Source of the DNA: an uncultured Clostridia bacterium | GTDB taxonomy: Bacteria; Bacillota; Clostridia; TANB77; CAG-508 | Direction: 5' to 3' | Assembly (NCBI GenBank): GCA_944393465.1 | Contig: CALYAG010000003.1 | Location: forward strand, 1-40,403 | Length of the DNA: 40,403 nt | Part shown: positions 34,980 to 40,403 of the stretch, in pieces | Layout: each line of letters begins with the position of its first letter | Numbering within the stretch: position 1 is the stretch's first letter | Notes under the pieces: generated by a model | The model's database searches: none | Told to the model about the DNA's origin: nothing | What the model saw: the letters and a program-made list of their open reading frames with translations, nothing else | Program-made: the position numbers and the translations under genes

Positions 34980-36218
34980 TTAAACATAGTACGTCATTAA
35001 AATAGCATTTCCGCCGTCTTTATAATATCCATTTCTTTTTCCCACCACTTGAAATCCATATGTTTTGTATAGCTTAATTGCTGGCAAATTGTTTTCATTT
35101 ACTTCGAGATTGATTTTTTCCATTTCATGCATATAGGCATATCTTAAAATGGAGCTAAGCATATTTGAAGCAAATCCTTGATTTCGCTTGTCCTTTTTTG
35201 TTACTATGTTCATTATTTCCATTTCTTCAAAAACTGTTCTAAATCCTGCAAAGCCATATATGTCTTCATTTTGTTTTATTACAATATATTTTGAGTCATT
35301 ATAGTCATCTTGCAAAACATCATATGTCCAAATGTTTGGAAACATTAAATAGTTTAATTTTATATTTTCTAAGTCTGTATAACTCATTTCTAAAATGGAT
35401 ATATCGTCTGACTTACCTTCTTTTTGTCTTTGAGCTTGTGGCTTTCTTAAATACATAGGCGTAAGTGAGTCTGAATCTCCATATATGCCCATTTTGTATC
35501 TATTTAAGGCTGCCATACCTACACCAATTGCAAGTGGTCCAATATTGTTTAAATATTCATGTTTGTTAACATCTTCGCTATTTGCTTTTTCAACTGAAGC
35601 TCTGGCTAAGTAAAGTTGCTCTATTCTTGCAATATCTATGCCTTTTTTCAAAGCTTTATCTTCATTTGATAAATCTTTCTTTACGTTGTTTGGGATATTT
35701 GCATCATTGCTAACACCTACAATATCTCCTAAAAAATATATAGGAAGTTTTAGATTATCTATATATGTAATTGCGTCAGATAATTGCATAACTTCGGGGT
35801 TTTTGTATATAGAAAACAAGCCCTTTTTCATTTTATATATTGCAAAATACACGTTGTCGTTTCTGGCATCTAAAATTGAAATAAATTCTCCTTCACCTTT
35901 TTTGGCTACACCTAAGTAAGCTAAAGCCTCTAATGAATTAACTCCAACTACAGGGATATTTTTTGCATCTGCAAATGCTTTTGCAGTAGCTATGCCAATT
36001 CTAATTCCAGTAAAAGAACCTGGGCCTGCAGAACAGGCAATTAAGCCTATGTTATCTAAGCTTAAATTCGCAGATTTAAATAGCTTGTCTATCATAGGCA
36101 TTAATGTTTCCGAATGTTCTTTTTCACTGAGCTCATGCATTTCTTTTATTATTTTATTATCTTCAAATATAGCTACTGAGCATATGCTTGATGAAGTATC
36201 AATAGATAATATTTTCAT
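34980..36218 (-). CDS. tsaB: TsaB-RimI fusion protein
   Basis: Residues 1-262 are TsaB, the non-catalytic partner of TsaD in making the t6A37 tRNA modification: MKILSIDTSSSICSVAIFED and SAGPGSFTGIR (63-73) are clear. Residues 273-412 are a GNAT acetyltransferase of the RimI type, with the acetyl-CoA loop RNQGFAS (345-351) and NLPAIKLYKTYGFQVVGKR. RimI acetylates the N-terminus of ribosomal protein S18. The two are usually separate adjacent genes, so this is a fusion without a stop between them. tsaE and tsaD are not in the window. AGAGG lies nine bases before the ATG, and the gene follows secF by 15 bases. Confidence 0.93.
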   Translation of the reverse strand: MKILSIDTSSSICSVAIFEDNKIIKEMHELSEKEHSETLMPMIDKLFKSANLSLDNIGLIACSAGPGSFTGIRIGIATAKAFADAKNIPVVGVNSLEALAYLGVAKKGEGEFISILDARNDNVYFAIYKMKKGLFSIYKNPEVMQLSDAITYIDNLKLPIYFLGDIVGVSNDANIPNNVKKDLSNEDKALKKGIDIARIEQLYLARASVEKANSEDVNKHEYLNNIGPLAIGVGMAALNRYKMGIYGDSDSLTPMYLRKPQAQRQKEGKSDDISILEMSYTDLENIKLNYLMFPNIWTYDVLQDDYNDSKYIVIKQNEDIYGFAGFRTVFEEMEIMNIVTKKDKRNQGFASNMLSSILRYAYMHEMEKINLEVNENNLPAIKLYKTYGFQVVGKRNGYYKDGGNAILMTYYV

Positions 36219-36233
36219 TTACATTATCCTCTC

Positions 36234-36854
36234 TTAGGCTAATTTGCCATTTTCATGTTTTAATGTTACATAAATTGTAACTCCTGCATATACAAGCATT
36301 CCTATTGGCATTGTTAGAACATCTATTGGTAATCTTGTAATTGCATAAATACTATATAGTATACCTGCAGCAAATATTAGTTTTATTAGTAAATCTAAAA
36401 TTTCTTTAACGCCTCTAAATCTTATAGAATAGTATAAAACTATTAATGCTGTTGAAATTAATATTGGCACTATATATGGTCCTACTATATCCCTTATTTG
36501 TACATTTGAGTTATATTGTACTGTTAAATCTTCTGAAGTTAATTCCAAGCCATATTTTTCGTTTATTTTACTAGCTAAATTTGAAAGCTCTTCATCATTT
36601 ACTCCAGATACTTTTATAAGTACAGTTTCATCATATACTTCTACTTTTTGAACAATTATTTGTCCATCTGGCCAAACTTCTCTTGCAATACTTTCTACAT
36701 CACTTGTGTTAAATTGCTGGTTTAAATCAAATAATATTGATGCACCTCTTGCATAATTTAAGTCAACATTTAATCCTCTTACTCCTGTAAGCACTATTGC
36801 AATTATAAATATAATAACTAGAATAATACTTATTATTTTACCTTTTTTGCTCAT
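36234..36854 (-). CDS. secF: SecF-like translocase subunit, shortened
   Basis: SecF works with SecD to help Sec-exported proteins leave the membrane using the proton gradient. The N-terminal helix followed by GLNVDLNYARGASILFDL matches SecF, and an external domain (35-115) follows. Three further membrane segments occur (125-145, 152-172, 176-198), and the protein then stops at residue 206. Normal SecF has about 300 residues and six segments, with the ND-T-VVVFDRIRE motif in the fourth. That motif and the last two segments are absent. A GTG at 36881 extends the frame, but AAAGGA stands nine bases before the ATG at 36854, which is preferred. It starts just after secD. Confidence 0.8.
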   Translation of the reverse strand: MSKKGKIISIILVIIFIIAIVLTGVRGLNVDLNYARGASILFDLNQQFNTSDVESIAREVWPDGQIIVQKVEVYDETVLIKVSGVNDEELSNLASKINEKYGLELTSEDLTVQYNSNVQIRDIVGPYIVPILISTALIVLYYSIRFRGVKEILDLLIKLIFAAGILYSIYAITRLPIDVLTMPIGMLVYAGVTIYVTLKHENGKLA

Positions 36855-36883
36855 TTTATTATTCCTTTCTGAATGAAACACAA

Positions 36884-38356
36884 TTATTTATTTTTTTCTT
36901 TTTTATCTTCTTTTGATCTGCTATTACCTAAACATTTTAAAAAGCTTCTTGTTATTACAAAATTGTATATAACACTTGTTACTAAGCCCCAGAATAATAT
37001 CATGCCAAAGCTAAATAGTGACATCCAACTTGAGAAGCAACATACTACTGCTAAAATTAACATTGGAACCATACTTAAGCTAAACTTAGTTAAGGCTTTT
37101 GTAAATGTTTTTTCTACATTTTTTTGTATTCTATTTAGTATCATTATGTTAAGTATATAGTTTATTACAAATACTAATGCAACTGAGAATATGCCTTCTA
37201 GTGTTATTACAACATTTGCATATCTAAGCACTAATAAGTATAAAGCAATAAAGCCTACCATACATACAGATACAACTACACCTTTTGATTTATATTTTAT
37301 AATTGCTACAATAAGCATTACTATTGCTATACAAATGCCTATTCCTATCAAAACATTTATAACATTTTGGTCTATTGGTGACGAAATATATATATTTCCT
37401 GTTACAGAATATTGTATAGGCATTGCATCATTTTCAAGTATTGATGCTAAGCTATCTGCTTGATATTTAAGAATTTGTGTTTGTTCATTTGAAGAACTGC
37501 TTCCTAATGATAGTGACATTACACCATTATCTATTATTTGTGAAAATGATGTTTTCATCATACTTGTCCCATCAATATATAAGCCTATTTCTGTGGTATT
37601 GTCTTCTTCAGCAGTTTCTTCTGATGTTTCATTGCTTGTTTCGTTTGTGCTATTAGATTCATCAGTTTCATTTGCTGTTTCTTCTGCAGTTGAATTTTCT
37701 GTTTCATTTTCGGCAGTACTATTTGTAGTGCTGTTTGACATTGTTGATTCAGTTTCAGCAACTATGCTGTTTTCTGCAGTATCGTTTGTTACCACATTTT
37801 GATAGTCTCTAGTTATATCTCTAAACTTTTTTGAACCTGCATTATTAAAGTGTATGTCCATATATATGGCAGATACACCTGCACTATATGAAGATGGAAC
37901 AACATCAACACTTACACTTCTTATATCGTCATTATTCATAAGTACTTCATTATTTGCAGTATTTCTTATTTCGAAATTACCCTTTTGAGTAATGTCTGAT
38001 AAAATGTACTCTGTTTGAGTATTTTCAGGAATTGTTATTTCTATTTGACCCGTTCCTTCATCACATCTTACAGTATAGTCTTGGACTTTCATTGATTTTA
38101 GTCTTGATTTAATTACATTTGCAGACTTGACATAATTATCTTGATTAAGTACATCTTCCGTATTGCCTTCGTCATCTTCATCAACAGTTAATACTATTTT
38201 TCTGTACCCACTTAGGTCTGTTCCTAAGGTATATGCTGGAATTGCATTTACCATTTGATTTTTGCTTTGATAAAAAATACCTACAAAAGAGATTATACTA
38301 ATTAATATAATTAATAATAAAATTAGTACGATGCTTAGTTTTTTCTGTGCTTTCAT
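36884..38356 (-). CDS. secD: SecD-like translocase subunit, divergent
   Basis: The 490-residue protein has an N-terminal membrane helix, GTDLSGYRKIVLTVDE (the GxDLxGG region, with the second Gly changed), and a large external domain. It continues with a five- to six-helix C-terminal region starting at about 330. A stretch rich in Asn, Ser, Thr and Glu (about 190-256) is inserted in the external domain. In the membrane helix where SecD normally has VDANVLINERI, the segment is FVINYILNIMILNRI (396-410), with no acidic residue, so the conserved Asp of the proton path is missing. The gene lies after yajC and the TIGR04086-like gene, as in other Clostridia. AAGGA is about 12 bases before the ATG. 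Confidence 0.85.
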   Translation of the reverse strand: MKAQKKLSIVLILLLIILISIISFVGIFYQSKNQMVNAIPAYTLGTDLSGYRKIVLTVDEDDEGNTEDVLNQDNYVKSANVIKSRLKSMKVQDYTVRCDEGTGQIEITIPENTQTEYILSDITQKGNFEIRNTANNEVLMNNDDIRSVSVDVVPSSYSAGVSAIYMDIHFNNAGSKKFRDITRDYQNVVTNDTAENSIVAETESTMSNSTTNSTAENETENSTAEETANETDESNSTNETSNETSEETAEEDNTTEIGLYIDGTSMMKTSFSQIIDNGVMSLSLGSSSSNEQTQILKYQADSLASILENDAMPIQYSVTGNIYISSPIDQNVINVLIGIGICIAIVMLIVAIIKYKSKGVVVSVCMVGFIALYLLVLRYANVVITLEGIFSVALVFVINYILNIMILNRIQKNVEKTFTKALTKFSLSMVPMLILAVVCCFSSWMSLFSFGMILFWGLVTSVIYNFVITRSFLKCLGNSRSKEDKKEKNK

Positions 38357-38381
38357 TTTTGCTATTTTCCTTGCTAAATAT

Positions 38382-38412
38382 ATTTAGGTTTTTAAAGGGT
38401 ACCTATAAACCT
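38382..38412. repeat. Inverted repeat in the secD leader
   Basis: AGGTTT and AAACCT arms, with a GGTACC-containing centre, lie just upstream of the secD ribosome binding site in the 64-base gap. It could form a short mRNA hairpin. Confidence 0.35.
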
Positions 38413-38420
38413 TTATATTT

Positions 38421-38822
38421 TTATTTATGAAAATTGACACCAATTATACCTCCTATCATTCCAGCTAAAATTGATAGTACAATCATTATGATTGATTGCA
38501 TATTTAAGTTAAAGCCTGAAACAAATATGCTAGATAAAAGATAAATTGTTATCATATAAATAGCTCCCACTATGGAACCATTTAATATACCATTTTTGCT
38601 TATGTTTATTGCACTAAACATACTTCCTATAAATATGCTTAATGCTGAAATAACTATAACTGATACGGTTATAATACTTTCTGAAATATTTGTATATGTT
38701 AATATTATGGAAACGACTAATAAGCTAATAAGTGTTATAACAAAAGCTATTGCACTTCCCAATAATATTTTTATACCATTACCTTTAACAGGTGATTTTG
38801 AAACTGTTTCTGTTTTTTCCAT
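38421..38822 (-). CDS. TIGR04086-like membrane protein
   Basis: The 133-residue protein has four membrane segments (about 18-44, 50-72, 78-100, 106-130). It matches the small membrane family often found between yajC and secD in Clostridia, with Gly-rich turns (GSMFSAINISKNGILNGSIV, GMIGGIIGVNFH). No function is known; its position suggests a link to Sec translocation (inference). The GGAGG site is 11 bases before the ATG and lies in the loop of a potential hairpin whose stem contains the start codon. Confidence 0.75.
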   Translation of the reverse strand: MEKTETVSKSPVKGNGIKILLGSAIAFVITLISLLVVSIILTYTNISESIITVSVIVISALSIFIGSMFSAINISKNGILNGSIVGAIYMITIYLLSSIFVSGFNLNMQSIIMIVLSILAGMIGGIIGVNFHK

Positions 38823-38868
38823 ATGTACTTAAGCCTCCTTTTTAAAAAGTATATGCTAAGTACATATG
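38820..38868 (-). promoter_or_regulatory. Start-codon hairpin between yajC and the TIGR04086-like gene
   Basis: Perfect 12-base arms CATATGTACTTA and TAAGTACATATG (38857-38868 and 38820-38831) enclose 25 bases that contain the AAAGGAGG ribosome binding site. The ATG start codon is within the 3' arm. Pairing would occlude initiation or mark an RNA processing site. Confidence 0.55.
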
Positions 38869-38883
38869 TGTTATGCTTTTATT

Positions 38884-39183
38884 TTATTTATTTTTGGTTT
38901 TTGAGTCTTCTATAGTTCTATCATCTAAACCTGCGATTGCCCACTTTTCTATTGACAATTTTACATTGTCTGGGCGAGTTTTTAAAATTATTCTATCTTC
39001 TAATATTTCTTCAATAGTCCCAGAAAGACCTGTGTAAGTAATAACTTTGTCTCCTTTTTTTAAGTCGTCTTGCATTTTTTTGATTTCTTTTTCTTGCTTT
39101 TTTTTAGGAAGCAAAGTTAAATAATATAAACCTAATATTAGTATAATAGTTACAATTGTAATAATGAGTTGTTTTGTTTCCAT
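38884..39183 (-). CDS. yajC: Preprotein translocase subunit YajC
   Basis: The 99-residue single-span membrane protein is associated with SecDF. After the helix (7-26) comes LPKKKQEKEIKKMQDDLKKG, then DKVITYTGLSGTIEEI and ILKTRPDNVKLSIEKWAI, the typical YajC domain. GGAGG precedes the ATG by six bases. The order yajC, small membrane protein, secD, secF is conserved in Clostridia. Confidence 0.95.
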   Translation of the reverse strand: METKQLIITIVTIILILGLYYLTLLPKKKQEKEIKKMQDDLKKGDKVITYTGLSGTIEEILEDRIILKTRPDNVKLSIEKWAIAGLDDRTIEDSKTKNK

Positions 39184-39220
39184 TTGACCTCCATTTTTAA
39201 TTTAAGCAAATGATTTAATC

Positions 39221-40403
39221 TTAATTTGTGCTGCCATTATTTTCTGCATTTGCATTGTTTTGACTAACATTATTTGTATTGTTGTTTTGTTCCCAACTTT
39301 CTTGTTGCTGACGAACAAAATCTACTAAATCAATGATTTGTCCTTGGAAAGTTGCATAATATGTTGTTTCACCCTGTGTAGTTAAAGAATATATGCTATC
39401 TAATACAATATTAATAAATAAGTTGCCATCTGCTGTTACTACGCCATATTTTTTTGTTCTAGTTTTTTCATTTACTTCATCAAGTTCTACTACTATACCA
39501 TTTAAATCGGGAATAATTAATACATCTGTGTATCTAGAATCTTCTGATGTATTTGCATCACAGCCAAAACCATCATATTCAATTGGAGTTAAATCATTTC
39601 CATTAATATCTATTAAGCCCCATTTATCATTTCTTTTTACTGGAATGCAGTTTCCCAATAAAATGTATTTGTTTGTAACATTGGTGTCATTTATAGTATT
39701 TGGAAGACCTATTTGGTCATAATCTTGGTAAACAATTATTTTTCCATTGTTATTTACAACACCTTGTCTATTGTTACTTGTTACTAAGTAAAGTCCAAGA
39801 TTTTTGTCTAATTCTTTAATATCGTCATATTCAAGTCTTACTTTTGTTATTCCATCACTGCCTATTATACCCATTTTATTATCAGAAGTTTTTACAATAA
39901 AGTCATTGCTACCTTCCATAAAATCAATACTTGAATATCTAGTACCTATAATAATATTTGTAGGATCCGCTAAACTTGCAACGCCATAAAGATTTGTTGA
40001 AGTATCTTTTATAACAACCATATTATATAAAAGAGCTTTTTGATTATCATATAATATAGATGCAGAAAGATTACTTGTTGTTGCAGTAATGGCAGCATTA
40101 TTAATCTGTTTAGAATAATAATTTGCTAAATAGTTTAAACTGAATATTGAAACTTCATTATTTTCAGAAGCATAATTAAACATAACGTTAAATGCCCTAA
40201 CTAAGTCATCAGATGTAATGTACAAATTAGAACCAGATGCTAGTATTGGTTCATTAATTTCAAATGCCTGTCCTTCATTATTGCCAGATGTCATTATATT
40301 ATATTTATAAATTTCATTTGAGTTTGTCTCAAAGGTTACTATTTCTTTTGAATTATTTACATAACATTTTGTTCTATCTTCAGTATATTCTCCATAGCCA
40401 CCA
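39221..40403 (-). CDS. WG-repeat protein, 5' end outside the window
   Basis: The frame is open to the right edge without a stop, so the true start lies beyond 40403; the ATG at 40294 is internal. The visible part has several WG (KWG)-type beta-repeats, such as GVASLADPTNIIIGTRYSSI, MGIIGSDGITKVRLEYDDI, RQGVVNNNGKIIVYQDYDQI and KWGLIDINGNDLTPIEYDGF, each with a glycine turn and terminal hydrophobic strand. The C-terminus is an Asn/Gln-rich tail (about the last 25 residues). Such repeats usually form extracellular or surface propeller-like binding domains; the ligand is unknown. It is upstream of yajC by 37 bases. Confidence 0.8.
   Translation of the reverse strand, partial: GGYGEYTEDRTKCYVNNSKEIVTFETNSNEIYKYNIMTSGNNEGQAFEINEPILASGSNLYITSDDLVRAFNVMFNYASENNEVSIFSLNYLANYYSKQINNAAITATTSNLSASILYDNQKALLYNMVVIKDTSTNLYGVASLADPTNIIIGTRYSSIDFMEGSNDFIVKTSDNKMGIIGSDGITKVRLEYDDIKELDKNLGLYLVTSNNRQGVVNNNGKIIVYQDYDQIGLPNTINDTNVTNKYILLGNCIPVKRNDKWGLIDINGNDLTPIEYDGFGCDANTSEDSRYTDVLIIPDLNGIVVELDEVNEKTRTKKYGVVTADGNLFINIVLDSIYSLTTQGETTYYATFQGQIIDLVDFVRQQQESWEQNNNTNNVSQNNANAENNGSTN

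Noticed and set aside
36855..36881. GTG start for SecF
   Set aside because: AAAGGA is ideally placed for the ATG at 36854, and the extension (FHSERNNK) is made of the ribosome binding region itself.
1..40403. tRNA or rRNA genes, or a riboswitch
   Set aside because: No cloverleaf-like, rRNA-like or known riboswitch core sequences were recognised in the gaps by eye; a covariance-model search could not be run here.

Overview
The window is a very AT-rich chromosomal segment in which every recognisable gene lies on the minus strand. PolC-type DNA polymerase, a pyrH-frr-uppS-cdsA-rseP block, a TIGR04086-like membrane protein beside yajC-secD-secF, and strong GGAGG-type ribosome binding sites point to a Bacillota member of class Clostridia, probably a gut or host-associated lineage. 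Genus cannot be decided from the sequence alone. Transcription runs from high to low coordinates.

Layout in transcriptional order (right to left). (1) 40403-36234: the end of a WG-repeat protein cut by the window edge, then yajC, a TIGR04086-like membrane protein, a divergent secD and a short secF. (2) 36218-31282: a tsaB-rimI fusion, a Lon-related ATP-dependent protease and ychF. (3) 31046-30699: a small protein with an IPQTG sorting-like signal, its own strong promoter and a terminator. (4) 30335-11744: a complete Wzx/Wzy-type surface polysaccharide locus. It starts from a good sigma-A-like promoter (30413-30441) with an LCP attachment enzyme and an initiating phosphosugar transferase. Then come a DUF4422 protein, Wzy, two GT2 enzymes, UDP-galactopyranose mutase, a GT4 enzyme, a pyruvyl transferase, Wzx, a TPP-enzyme module (pseudoenzyme, MenD-like enzyme, frameshifted SDR) and an acyltransferase. 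A second promoter (14381-14409) drives the CpsC/CpsD/CpsB tyrosine-phosphorylation control genes, which end at a terminator. (5) 11556-9772: a serine/threonine-rich secreted protein with a Cys/His tail, a relic of an ftsK/spoIIIE gene, and a small HTH protein. (6) 9552-519: pyrH, frr, uppS, cdsA, rseP, polC, without dxr and ispG, which commonly sit between cdsA and polC. (7) A DUF1294-like membrane protein at 161-457.

A family of palindromic repeats with the core GGGGACGGTCC occurs at four intergenic places (5276-5605, 11655-11725, 30481-30612, 34799-34978). Each time the gene-proximal copy begins right after a stop codon or directly continues the U-tract of an intrinsic terminator. Some copies form long perfect inverted repeats and one place has expanded into tandem arrays. 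No transposase gene for them is present here.

The most unusual biology is the TPP module inside the polysaccharide locus: a MenD-like enzyme translated directly after a PYR+PP pseudoenzyme that has lost both hallmark catalytic motifs, followed by an SDR. Also notable are an RseP-like protease without a PDZ domain, a SecD/SecF pair without the conserved membrane Asp, and an ftsK relic keeping the start of the motor and the gamma domain but not the ATPase core.
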